The notes under the pieces were generated by a model. The model ran no database searches and was not told the DNA's origin. It worked only from the letters and a program-made list of their open reading frames with translations. Shown one piece after another: positions 15,588 through 23,333 of a stretch of DNA of 27,578 bases. A program made the position numbers and the translations under genes. The stretch comes from an uncultured Peptostreptococcus sp. (lineage in GTDB: Bacteria; Bacillota; Clostridia; Peptostreptococcales; Peptostreptococcaceae), in assembly GCA_900759325.1 (NCBI GenBank), contig CAAEUW010000057.1, positions 1-27,578 of the forward strand, given 5' to 3'. How positions within the stretch are numbered: the stretch's first letter is position 1; the number at the start of each line of letters is the position of its first letter.

Positions 15588-15974
15588 TTACTTCTTCGCT
15601 AATAAGTCTCTTATTTCTGTTAATAATTCTAACTGTGGATCTACAGCTGGAGCAGCTTCCTCTTCCGCCTTCTTGAACTTGCTAGTAGCTGTATTTATAG
15701 CCTTTACAAACAGGAAGATTGAGAATGCAATTATCAAGAAGTTAATAATCGCCTGTAAGAAGGCACCATATCCTAGTGTAGCATTACCCACCTTAAGTGA
15801 TAGGTCTGCTATGTTTACACCACCAACTATAATACCAACAAGTGGCATGATTATCTTTTCAACCAAAGAAGTTACAATAGTTCCAAATGCAGAACCCATA
15901 ACAACACCGACTGCCAAGTCTAATACATTACCCTTCATAGCAAAATCTTTAAATTCGTTTAGAAAACCCTTCAT
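15588..15974 (-). CDS. mscL: Large-conductance mechanosensitive channel MscL
   Basis: The 128-residue protein matches MscL along its length. It has the short amphipathic start MKGFLNEFKDFAMKGNV and a first membrane helix LDLAVGVVMGSAFGTIVTSLV containing the gate Gly/Ala residues. A periplasm-side-type loop follows, then the second helix AFLQAIINFLIIAFSIFLFV and a charged C-terminal helix ending LLTEIRDLLAKK. It opens under membrane tension to release solutes during osmotic downshock. ATG 15974 is chosen because AGGAGG is seven bases upstream, while the ATG at 15980 is too close to it. The gene is a single unit ending in the large terminator at 15457-15517. Confidence 0.96.
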   Translation of the reverse strand: MKGFLNEFKDFAMKGNVLDLAVGVVMGSAFGTIVTSLVEKIIMPLVGIIVGGVNIADLSLKVGNATLGYGAFLQAIINFLIIAFSIFLFVKAINTATSKFKKAEEEAAPAVDPQLELLTEIRDLLAKK

Positions 15975-16215
15975 TATCATTCCTCCTAATTAAAACTAAA
16001 AAACTGTTTTTTTACCTAAAACTCACATAATGACTCTTTGATTTGAATTTCTAGAATTATATTCCCATTTTGCCTGTATAGCTAGACCTATCTCAAATCC
16101 AACTAGCAAGAAGTGGATTTAAAGCCTATATACCTATACTCATTCCTATAAGTACCCCAAAAAAGAAATAATTAACAATTTATTTAAACTTTACAACAAA
16201 AAATATGCAAATATC

Positions 16216-18036
16216 TTATTCCAATATGTCATCTATATAGAAGCCTATAATTTTTGAGAACCTATCATAGTTTTTCACATAGGCAAAGTCTCTACCGAAA
16301 ATCTTCTTTTCAAGCTCCAGGTCCTCCTCCTGGCCCGTAAATATACCTAGAACATGCTTACCCCTCAGCTTCATATTAAAAACCTCCTGGGCAGTATCCT
16401 TGATAGCAAGATCATCTATATAGTCCTGACCATCCACTTCAAAAAAACCTTTAGTTCCAAGGTTTATCTTATCATTAGGCTTGCCGTCGCTTAGGACTAT
16501 AATTATCTTTTTATCATAGTCACCCGCATCCATTAGCTTGGCAACCAGACTCAAGGCCAGTCCATCCCTATTGCTACCAGATGCCTTGTAGTCAAATATC
16601 TTGGAATTCTTAGACCTCGGATCCTTGTAGTCCCTAAACTCATTAACCACCAAGAAGTTAAAAAGATTACTAAATGCCAGTACCCTAGTTGGTATGTTTA
16701 GGGAAGTCAGGGCCTCGGTTATAATATAGGCCTGGGCAGCAACCTGACCCTCACGCTCCATTTGGGATGATGATGCGTCAAGTAAAATATCCACTGATAT
16801 AGAGGTCATCTCCCTCTTATCTACCCTGGCAAAAATTTTATCTTCATTGAATGCCTTATTCTTCCATATCCTAGAAACTACTAGGCTACCTGAGCTTGCA
16901 AATTCTATATCCTCTTCATCGTCAAATACCAGCTTCTTCTTTAGGATTTCCCTTAGCTCATTTATAGACCTCCTAAAAACCAGCTCATTGTCACGGTAGT
17001 ATTCCATATTTGATTCAGCCTGGGCCTTGATAGACTTGGCATAGTAAATATTATCCCTATCTATATCAAAGTCACCCCTGGTAAAATGGAGCTTTATACC
17101 CTTGTGGATGCCCCTACAAAGGTCGGCCTCTAGGCTGTTTATAGTATGGCTCGGTAAAATCGACTTACCAAACCTATTTGTAACCATCTTTCTTACTGTA
17201 TCATTGGACCTGGTCATACTATGGCTAAGGGGACTTTCGTTTCTATCAAGGACTAACTCATCTATGTCTATGCCCTTGGTAAACTCTGCAGACTCTATGG
17301 TCATATCCGCCCCTATATCCTGGCCTGGCTTTAAGAACTTCTTCTTCATGGCCAGCTTTAGCCTAGACTGCTTTGGTGTCTCCACTTCCTTTTTGCTAGC
17401 ACTTGACTTATCTTCCTTGTCACCCATCTCGTCATCAAGCCCATTGGCCTGGGATAGGTCCAATCTAGTATTGACAAAAAAGTACTTCAAAAATGCAGCA
17501 TTTAGGTTCTTGATTATCTCCTGACTAGTCTTGGCGCTATTTCTAGCATGCATATAGTCAACCAGGTCTACAATGGCTGGTGAAATACCTAGCCTTTCCG
17601 GGTCTACAAAAATACCTGCCAGTCTAGCATAGTATACGTAGCCCAAGGCCTGAGATGTATTATATGCCCTGCTTGACTGGCCATCCTGGTCTTCCTTTAC
17701 CAAGCCCTTGGCAAGAATCTTGTCCAAAAAGTCCTTCCTATATCCAGCTGCTCCTGGCCTGACCTTGATTAGGTCACCTGCAAGGCAGTCGTCAAAATAT
17801 ACCTCACACAGCTTTAAAAACTCATCCTTTAGCTGGGTTTTTCCATAGTGGACATATAGAAACTCCATAAAGGCTTCCATGTCCATTACCTTGTAGACAT
17901 AGCCCAGGACCAACATCTTATAGTAATCCATATCGCTATCCCCATAGGTATCAAAAAGATCTAGCAGGGGCTTGAAAGAATAGTCCTCTGAAACAGTCCA
18001 GACGGTATTTTCTTTTCTTATCCTATTATCCTTCAT
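16216..18036 (-). CDS. VWA-domain protein, partner of MoxR-type ATPase (NorD/CobT-like)
   Basis: The 606-residue cytoplasmic protein has a C-terminal von Willebrand A domain (about 410-606) with an intact metal site: DASSS at 420-424, a Ser/Asp-rich loop SGSNRDG at 486-492, and LSDGKPND with Asp517. The N-terminal 400 residues are helical and unrecognised, with a charged linker around 200-225. Proteins of this type pair with MoxR AAA ATPases, and together they insert metals or remodel client proteins, as NorQ/NorD or CbbQ/CbbO do. Here the ATPase gene lies directly upstream with an 88-base gap and the same orientation. GAGGGA precedes the ATG. No recognisable client enzyme is adjacent, so the target is unknown. 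Confidence 0.82.
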   Translation of the reverse strand: MKDNRIRKENTVWTVSEDYSFKPLLDLFDTYGDSDMDYYKMLVLGYVYKVMDMEAFMEFLYVHYGKTQLKDEFLKLCEVYFDDCLAGDLIKVRPGAAGYRKDFLDKILAKGLVKEDQDGQSSRAYNTSQALGYVYYARLAGIFVDPERLGISPAIVDLVDYMHARNSAKTSQEIIKNLNAAFLKYFFVNTRLDLSQANGLDDEMGDKEDKSSASKKEVETPKQSRLKLAMKKKFLKPGQDIGADMTIESAEFTKGIDIDELVLDRNESPLSHSMTRSNDTVRKMVTNRFGKSILPSHTINSLEADLCRGIHKGIKLHFTRGDFDIDRDNIYYAKSIKAQAESNMEYYRDNELVFRRSINELREILKKKLVFDDEEDIEFASSGSLVVSRIWKNKAFNEDKIFARVDKREMTSISVDILLDASSSQMEREGQVAAQAYIITEALTSLNIPTRVLAFSNLFNFLVVNEFRDYKDPRSKNSKIFDYKASGSNRDGLALSLVAKLMDAGDYDKKIIIVLSDGKPNDKINLGTKGFFEVDGQDYIDDLAIKDTAQEVFNMKLRGKHVLGIFTGQEEDLELEKKIFGRDFAYVKNYDRFSKIIGFYIDDILE

Positions 18037-18106
18037 ATCTATCTTCCCTCATCAATATTTTTATTATTATCTAGAAAATTTTTATAATTATCTATTTATT
18101 CGTATC

Positions 18107-19018
18107 CTAACCTAGGAAAATATCCTTACTGTCCAAATTTTTTGGGAAGAGTGAAGCGACAACATCTGCCACTATTTCTCTCTCATAGACATCGAAGGTC
18201 TTATTTACTATACCCATATCTAGGGCAGACTTAAGGTCCAAGCCCTGGGCCATAGTTTCAATTGAAGCAAATAGACCTCTTAGGTCTATCGGCTTAGAGG
18301 AAATTTCTGCATTCAGGGACTTTAGTTGTAAGTCCATAAATAGCTTGACGAAAAGATCCCTGTAGTCATCTCTTAGCTTGAACTCCTCAGACAGGATCAT
18401 CTTCAGATTATCCTCACTAATAGTAGGCATGTCTACCACCAAAAATCTAGATACCAAGGCTTCATTCAACTCCTTAGTACCAATGTAGCCGTAGTTCATA
18501 GTGCCTATAAACCTGCTGGCCTCATGTAGTCTTATCTTATCATAACCAGGTACATCTATAATACGCCTATGGTCAAGGGCGGAATAAATTACTGCCAAGG
18601 ATTCATTCTTAGCCATATTTATTTCATCAAAAACTGCAAATCCACCCACTTCAGCAGCCATATATACAGGTCCCTTCCTCAAAACCACCTCATTGTTTAC
18701 AAAGGTATCTGACCCTAGTAGGCTGGCCGCATCCGAATTAATATTCATAGACATATTCCACATTGGCCTGTAAAATAAGCTGGCTAGGTTATCTGCCAAT
18801 ACATTCTTACCAGTAGCCTTAGGCCCTGATAGGAGTACATTGTAGCCTGCCAATATGCCCGCTATTAGCTTTGACCAAACCTGGCCACCATAATATTTAT
18901 ACCTAGGCTGGGGTATCCTGTCTATATATTCATCCTCCATCTCGTAATATTTCCTAAAGGCCTCAACCTCATCCAAAAGCTTTTGAGGGACACCCTGCTT
19001 TAATAAAAACTCTCTCAT
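18107..19018 (-). CDS. MoxR-family AAA+ ATPase
   Basis: The 303-residue protein is a single AAA+ module. The Walker A loop GPKATGKN is at 65-72, Walker B FAVFDE ends at 132, sensor Asn175 lies in GTMNYGYIG, and the probable arginine finger is Arg191 in LVSRFLVVDMP. The Walker A motif ends in Asn where Thr or Ser is usual, which deserves notice because that residue helps hold magnesium. The GSDTFVNNEVVLRKGPVYMA stretch (102-121) fits the MoxR-type insert. AGGAGG precedes the ATG. The gene is the first of a two-gene operon with the VWA protein. Its promoter at 19068-19096 overlaps the terminator of the muramidase gene. Confidence 0.85.
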   Translation of the reverse strand: MREFLLKQGVPQKLLDEVEAFRKYYEMEDEYIDRIPQPRYKYYGGQVWSKLIAGILAGYNVLLSGPKATGKNVLADNLASLFYRPMWNMSMNINSDAASLLGSDTFVNNEVVLRKGPVYMAAEVGGFAVFDEINMAKNESLAVIYSALDHRRIIDVPGYDKIRLHEASRFIGTMNYGYIGTKELNEALVSRFLVVDMPTISEDNLKMILSEEFKLRDDYRDLFVKLFMDLQLKSLNAEISSKPIDLRGLFASIETMAQGLDLKSALDMGIVNKTFDVYEREIVADVVASLFPKNLDSKDIFLG

Positions 19019-19067
19019 CTATATCCTCCTAGCATTTATCGCTATTTTAATAATCAATTTCACAAAT

Positions 19068-19096
19068 ATTATACCCAATAAAAAAGGATCTACCAA
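19068..19096 (-). promoter_or_regulatory. Promoter for the MoxR-VWA operon
   Basis: On the minus strand TTGGTA (19096-19091), a 17-base spacer and a perfect TATAAT (19073-19068) lie about 50 bases before the MoxR start. The -35 box lies inside the distal arm of the preceding gene's terminator. Confidence 0.65.
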
Positions 19097-19124
19097 TATT
19101 TATTTGAATAATATCGGTAAATCC
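19079..19124 (-). terminator. Terminator after the GH25 fusion gene
   Basis: GGATcTACC (19086-19094) pairs with GGTAaATCC (19116-19124), with further A/T pairing in the loop arms. Read on the minus strand it is followed by TTTTTTATT. It lies about 80 bases past the stop at 19206. Confidence 0.75.
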
Positions 19125-19205
19125 TAATATTTTCCTGAATTGATTAAACTCTTATAACAAATTTAGACACAAAGATAATATAAAAGTCGACTTTGAACCC
19201 CTAAG

Positions 19206-20678
19206 CTACTTCTTTTTTCGGTAATTATTAAGGCCCTTCTTCTTGATAATTGTAGGATAATCGATATAGGCAACATTAGCATCACTTCCACCCTCACTGG
19301 TAGTCCCTATACCCTTAAAGTGTCCCCTGTTGGTATACTGCCACATACCTACCAAGCCTGGCCCCTTGTAGCCATGCCCCCTACTTGACCACCTAGCAAC
19401 CCATAGGTCAAATTCCTTGAGCCTTTCCATATCAAAGGAATTGTCCAGCCAGGACTTCATTGTGTAAAGACCAACATAATAGCCACTTGACTCGACCCGC
19501 TTCATAAAGGCATAGGCTATTCTTGTCCTAAGGTCATTTCCCAGTCTAGACTGGCACTTGTCCTCCATATCCAGGTAGACCGGATAATCGAACTCCATAC
19601 CCTCCAAAGAATGGATAAACATATCAGCCTCTCTTAGGGCCTCATCTACATTTGTAGCATAGCAGTACCAATAGGCACCAACACCTAGCCCCGCCTTCTT
19701 ACAGGCATTATAGTTTCTTACCCAGTATGGATCTTCACCACTATAGCCACTGCCAGCCTTCAAAATGACAAAACTTAGGCCTGACTCCTTGGCTAAGTCC
19801 ATGTTACACCTACCATTATATTTACTAATATCTACTCCAAGTCTTGTATTCATAGCTTCAATCTCCTTCTTTCTCTTAAAATCATCAATAATATCGTCAA
19901 CCTCTTCTTCACCCATAGTTTCTGGCTCTAGAAAGGTATTTTTTGTATCTATAGAAATATAGTCCTTAGAATTTTTTGCTGCCCTTAGAAATATCTTTCC
20001 TTCCTGGTCGTCTAGCAGCCTATTTCTCATAGCCATAATCCTGGCATAAAGGTACTTGTAAAGCCTTACATATAGGCCATCCTTGCTATCATCCCAGGCT
20101 GCAGTAAGCTTGTAGACCTTGGCTTCTGTAATCCCCATATGCTTGGCAATCTCCTTACTGGTCATAGAATAACAGGTCCTAAGTAGCCTACAAATGGCCA
20201 TATCCTTGTCTCTTGCATGGGCATTGGCAGTCTTTATATAGGTCCTGTCACCCTTACACTCATCAAATATAGACTCCATAAGATCAATGTTGTCATCAAT
20301 CCTATCCCCAGTCATCCTAAGTGAAAACAAGAGAGATAATATAGTTGGGTCAAAGTATTCTTTGGCCAAGGCTTTGGCATGGTCTGAACAATCAAAATCA
20401 CCCGACAGCAGGGCCTCTGCATTTAAAATATCCCTAACAGAAACCTTGGCATCCTTGTTTGAAAAATGCTTGTAGCCGGTATCCGTTCCTGCAAAAACTG
20501 AATAAAGAAAGTCCCTCATCACAAATAGAGTTATCTCTCTGCATACACCTGCAAAAACATCCACTATAGAGTCTGTCTCCTCAATAGAGTCAATTAGGTC
20601 GGTATAAAAACTATCTGCTATAGAATTTAATAAAGCATAGTTTGATACCTCTTTACTAGTTTTTTCTTTCATTAGCAT
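19206..20678 (-). CDS. GH25 muramidase fused to a helical N-terminal region with HTH-like motif
   Basis: Residues 280-475 of this 490-residue protein form a glycoside hydrolase 25 (Chalaropsis-type lysozyme) domain: LGVDISKYNG with Asp283, PVYLDMED with Asp370 and Glu372, VGLYTMKSW, GMWQYTNRG, and DANVAYIDY at the end. The catalytic residues appear intact, so it should cleave the glycan strand of peptidoglycan. Residues 1-275 are unlike any secretion signal: soluble, helical and Asp/Glu rich. They contain MTSKEIAKHMGITEAKVYKL at 172-191, which reads as a helix-turn-helix. There is no signal peptide or membrane segment, so a cytoplasmic pool or a non-classical export route is implied. AGGAGG lies seven bases before the ATG. 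It has its own promoter and terminator and lies just downstream of the YvrJ operon. Confidence 0.85.
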   Translation of the reverse strand: MLMKEKTSKEVSNYALLNSIADSFYTDLIDSIEETDSIVDVFAGVCREITLFVMRDFLYSVFAGTDTGYKHFSNKDAKVSVRDILNAEALLSGDFDCSDHAKALAKEYFDPTILSLLFSLRMTGDRIDDNIDLMESIFDECKGDRTYIKTANAHARDKDMAICRLLRTCYSMTSKEIAKHMGITEAKVYKLTAAWDDSKDGLYVRLYKYLYARIMAMRNRLLDDQEGKIFLRAAKNSKDYISIDTKNTFLEPETMGEEEVDDIIDDFKRKKEIEAMNTRLGVDISKYNGRCNMDLAKESGLSFVILKAGSGYSGEDPYWVRNYNACKKAGLGVGAYWYCYATNVDEALREADMFIHSLEGMEFDYPVYLDMEDKCQSRLGNDLRTRIAYAFMKRVESSGYYVGLYTMKSWLDNSFDMERLKEFDLWVARWSSRGHGYKGPGLVGMWQYTNRGHFKGIGTTSEGGSDANVAYIDYPTIIKKKGLNNYRKKK

Positions 20679-20736
20679 AAAATTTCCTCCTAAGTTTTAA
20701 TATAGTTTTTATGATTTTAATTATCAATGCGATTTT

Positions 20737-20765
20737 ATAATATCACTTATTTAGACAATTGTAAA
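20737..20765 (-). promoter_or_regulatory. Promoter for the GH25 fusion gene
   Basis: On the minus strand TTTACA (20765-20760), a 17-base spacer and TATTAT (20742-20737) lie about 60 bases before the start, downstream of the YvrJ terminator. Confidence 0.55.
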
Positions 20766-20836
20766 GTTTTTTTGTATAAATATTTTGAATATTGTGTTTT
20801 TTAACTATAAATCATTTGTCCTTTTATAAAGTATAT

Positions 20837-20876
20837 AAAAATAGCCCTACTAGTTACTTATTTCAACTAGTAGGGC
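20837..20876 (-). terminator. Terminator after the DUF1659-DUF2922-YvrJ operon
   Basis: GCCCTACTAGTT (20844-20855) pairs perfectly with AACTAGTAGGGC (20865-20876). Read on the minus strand a TATTTTTATAT tract follows. It starts 15 bases past the YvrJ stop. Confidence 0.88.
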
Positions 20877-20891
20877 CATTTGACCTAGGGA

Positions 20892-21038
20892 TTATTTTTC
20901 AGCAAGTATCCTAGCTAACTCAGAAATGCTGTTTGACAATAGGTCTACCTTCTTTTCCATCCTCACCAACAAGTAGAGGCTAAGGGCTATGGGGAAACCA
21001 ACATTCTGAATTATGCCTACTATTGTCTGATTATCCAT
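20892..21038 (-). CDS. YvrJ-family small membrane protein, 48 residues
   Basis: The minus strand encodes a 48-residue protein beginning MDNQTIVGIIQNVGFPIALS, continuing LYLLVRMEKKVDLL and ending ARILAEK. The start is nine bases past the DUF2922 stop with AAGAGG upstream, so the three genes form one operon. The N-terminal half is one membrane helix with the VGFPIAL motif typical of YvrJ proteins. The C-terminal half is an amphipathic charged helix facing the cytoplasm. The layout also resembles BhlA/UviB-type holin-like peptides, but similarity of layout is not proof. The function of YvrJ is not established. A terminator follows at 20837-20876. Confidence 0.85.
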   Translation of the reverse strand: MDNQTIVGIIQNVGFPIALSLYLLVRMEKKVDLLSNSISELARILAEK

Positions 21039-21047
21039 TACGGCCTC

Positions 21048-21275
21048 TTATAGGACTAGGTCGTATGTCTCTGTGCTAGTTTCCACAAGCTTGGCATCTA
21101 CTGATTTTACCAAGCCCTGACCCTTTATCCTGAAGACATTCTTTTCTATTATCTTGTCCATTACCTTCTTGATAGCCTCTTCATTTACACCTGGTCCAGG
21201 ATTTTTCACTGATAGGTTGAAGGTCTTACCATCATCCTTCTTAAACTTCATTGATATAGTCTTTCTTACTTCCAT
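21048..21275 (-). CDS. DUF2922 family protein
   Basis: The 75-residue protein has the DUF2922 pattern: MEVRKTISMKFKKDDGKTFN (strands), NPGPGVNEEAIKKVMDKII (helix), and VKSVDAKLVETSTETYDLVL (strands). AAAGGAG precedes the ATG. It is the middle gene of a three-gene operon, 39 bases after DUF1659 and 9 bases before YvrJ. The family is widespread in Firmicutes, nearly always beside DUF1659 and YvrJ genes, and its function is unknown. No signal peptide or membrane segment is present, so it is probably cytoplasmic. Confidence 0.88.
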   Translation of the reverse strand: MEVRKTISMKFKKDDGKTFNLSVKNPGPGVNEEAIKKVMDKIIEKNVFRIKGQGLVKSVDAKLVETSTETYDLVL

Positions 21276-21314
21276 TACTTATCTCCTTTCAAAATTATCC
21301 TTGTGATCTCAATT

Positions 21315-21539
21315 TTACTGGGCATCCTCTAGCTCTTTGTTTTCTAGCTTGAAGATTGCATCTACTTCCTTTTCCTGTAGGCCTAATATAGCCCTTACTA
21401 CCTCATGCACGTCCTGGTCTACTGCGTCTGGCCTAATATTTGCAAAATTTATATATGCAAACTTATCCTTGCCATCCTTACCCTGACCATTCTTTAATCT
21501 TGCCTTGTAGCTTACCTTTGTTTCTTTTACCTTTACCAT
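21315..21539 (-). CDS. DUF1659 family protein
   Basis: The 74-residue protein fits DUF1659: an N-terminal strand pair (VKVKETKVSYKARLKNGQ), the conserved turn KFAYINFANIRPDAVDQDV, and a helix (VVRAILGLQEKEVDAIFKL). AAGGAGG lies seven bases upstream of the ATG. It is the first gene of the operon with DUF2922 and YvrJ. The 280-base gap upstream has a TATAAT at about 21618-21623 on the minus strand but no matching -35 box at the usual distance, so an alternative sigma factor is possible. The function is unknown. Confidence 0.87.
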   Translation of the reverse strand: MVKVKETKVSYKARLKNGQGKDGKDKFAYINFANIRPDAVDQDVHEVVRAILGLQEKEVDAIFKLENKELEDAQ

Positions 21540-21793
21540 AACTTTCCTCCTTAAAAAATATTCCTTATCAACGTTGAAATACTTACCTGTAATGAGTAGC
21601 TATCTCTTACACTTACAATTATAGGACCTGGGCTTGATATCTTTTACCAATATACGGCTAAATTTAGGCTAATTTCATATATATGTATCCATAAATTGGA
21701 AATCCTACTTCAAATTCATTTATATGGCTTTTTTATATAGGCTATTTTCTTAGCTCCTTGTGATTTCAGGTGTTGATAATAGTTATTTTGGAC

Positions 21794-21824
21794 AAAAAAA
21801 CACCCCCTGGAAAAATCCAGGGGG
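21794..21824 (-). terminator. Terminator after the surface protein gene
   Basis: CCCCCTGGA (21803-21811) pairs perfectly with TCCAGGGGG (21816-21824). Read on the minus strand the stem is followed by TGTTTTTTTG. It starts about 30 bases past the stop at 21854. Confidence 0.92.
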
Positions 21825-21853
21825 GATAAGTTTCTTATATATTACCTATATTA

Positions 21854-23071
21854 TTATTTTTTTCTTCTAGTTATAGCTAGACCACCAGCTACTATAGCTA
21901 GTCCACCACCTACTAACGGTGCTAGACCTCCAACCATACCAGTCTTAGCAAGGTTTGCTGACTTAGAAGTAGTGCTTGTAACCCCACCAGTCTTGCTATT
22001 TGAATTAAGCTTAATAGTCTTTTCTATAGGAGTTACCTTGTCCTGCTCAACAGTAAAGTCATTGTGGTTTGTACCACCAGTTAGCTGGTAGTAGTAGTTA
22101 CCTGGCTGTAGTGATACCACACCATCCTTTAATAGGGCAATGCCCTCAGTAGCCTTAGTTGCATCTAGGTAACCATCTGCACCTGTCTTACCCTTGAAAA
22201 CTAGTCTAGGGTTCTTCTTGTCCTTGTCTACTGCATATATAGACACTTCCTGGTCAGATATAGCTGACTTACTAGTGTTGATTATTCTTAGTTTTACACC
22301 AGTTTGCTTTTCACTTGTGCTAGTAGCAGAAGAAGACTTTTCCTGAAGGATTTCAATTGTAGTTGTAACCCCAGACTTAGCTGTTAGCTTGTAGGCCTGC
22401 GTATTTAGGGCATAACCTTCACTTGCCTTGTTTTCAACTAGTATATAGTCACCAGGCTTAATTAGTATACTTCCATCCACAGTTTCTAGACCAAGATTCC
22501 TTCCATCAGCAGTAATATAAGAAGCATCCATCACATTACCCTTATCATCAAAATTGATGCTTGCTAGTAGCTTGTCTCCCTGCTTTAGGTCAACAGTAGC
22601 CCCACCTAGGGCAGCACTTGTCGCCTTGTCTAAAGACTTGACAATTACCTGTCCCAAGCCATCCTTGAACTTAGTGTTCTTGATTTCGACATTTGAAGTC
22701 AAACCATCAGTTACAGTCAGAGCTTCGTGCCTAGAGTTTTGCATATAGCCTGTTGGAGCCTTAGTTTCAGCATATGTATATTCCCCTGCCTTCAGGCTAA
22801 GGTTACCACTTGAATCCACGATGTTTGTAACATCATATGAATTAGCAGAAGCAACTGATGCTGCATCCACCTTGCCCTCAGCATTTGTCTTAAATGTAAA
22901 GGCCTTCTTGCCGGCTTGATAGAAAGTAATCTCTGCACCTGCAACCTTGTCGCCTGTAGAAGACGTCTTAAGAAAATCAACTGTACCGTTTGCAAAGGCA
23001 GAACCAAGTGACATTGGTAAAGCTATAGCAAAGGCAGATACTACCCCTAATAATTTCTTATTATACTTCAT
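21854..23071 (-). CDS. Sortase-anchored surface protein with three SpaA/Cna_B-like domains
   Basis: The 405-residue protein has a signal peptide (1-28, ending SAFA-N) and a cell-wall sorting signal LAKTG at 374-378 with a hydrophobic helix and RRKK tail. Three repeats of the SpaA/Cna_B beta-sandwich lie between. Domain 1 (30-132) has Lys35 and Glu102 in GEYTYAET. Domain 2 (141-243) has Lys145 and Glu213 in GDYILVEN. These are the residues that form intramolecular isopeptide bonds in this family. Domain 3 (258-355) has Ile264 and Leu330 at the matching positions, so it should lack that bond. A Thr/Ser linker precedes LAKTG. GGAGGG lies upstream of the ATG. It may be a pilin or an adhesin; no sortase gene is adjacent, so it is probably attached by a housekeeping sortase. 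Confidence 0.87.
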   Translation of the reverse strand: MKYNKKLLGVVSAFAIALPMSLGSAFANGTVDFLKTSSTGDKVAGAEITFYQAGKKAFTFKTNAEGKVDAASVASANSYDVTNIVDSSGNLSLKAGEYTYAETKAPTGYMQNSRHEALTVTDGLTSNVEIKNTKFKDGLGQVIVKSLDKATSAALGGATVDLKQGDKLLASINFDDKGNVMDASYITADGRNLGLETVDGSILIKPGDYILVENKASEGYALNTQAYKLTAKSGVTTTIEILQEKSSSATSTSEKQTGVKLRIINTSKSAISDQEVSIYAVDKDKKNPRLVFKGKTGADGYLDATKATEGIALLKDGVVSLQPGNYYYQLTGGTNHNDFTVEQDKVTPIEKTIKLNSNSKTGGVTSTTSKSANLAKTGMVGGLAPLVGGGLAIVAGGLAITRRKK

Positions 23072-23134
23072 ATTATTCCCTCCAATAACTCAAGTTTTAC
23101 TATAATAACTTTTATATTCTTACTATTAAATCCA

Positions 23135-23153
23135 GTGGGATATTTGGACCCAC
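23135..23153 (-). promoter_or_regulatory. Hairpin in the surface protein leader
   Basis: GTGGG (23135-23139) pairs with CCCAC (23149-23153) in the 5' untranslated leader, about 65 bases before the start codon. It has no T run, so it is more likely an mRNA-stability or regulatory hairpin than a terminator. Confidence 0.35.
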
Positions 23154-23179
23154 CAATTCCATATTAAATATGCTAGTAT

Positions 23180-23208
23180 ATACTACTATCATACCATAAA
23201 ATAGTCAA
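23180..23208 (-). promoter_or_regulatory. Promoter for the surface protein gene
   Basis: On the minus strand TTGACT (23208-23203), a 17-base spacer and TAGTAT (23185-23180) lie just past the fhs terminator, leaving a leader of about 100 bases. Confidence 0.55.
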
Positions 23209-23226
23209 AATATAAATAAAAAAAAC

Positions 23227-23265
23227 AAAAAAGAGGCCAAAATGAAAGTAGTCATCCTAGCCTCT
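23227..23265 (-). terminator. Terminator after fhs
   Basis: AGAGGC (23232-23237) pairs with GCCTCT (23260-23265). Read on the minus strand it is followed by TTTTTGTTTTT. It lies about 70 bases past the fhs stop. Confidence 0.75.
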
Positions 23266-23333
23266 GAATTATCTATATACTTTTACCTATCTTTTATCTA
23301 TATGCTTTAGGCATATTTCCTATGTATAGGAAT

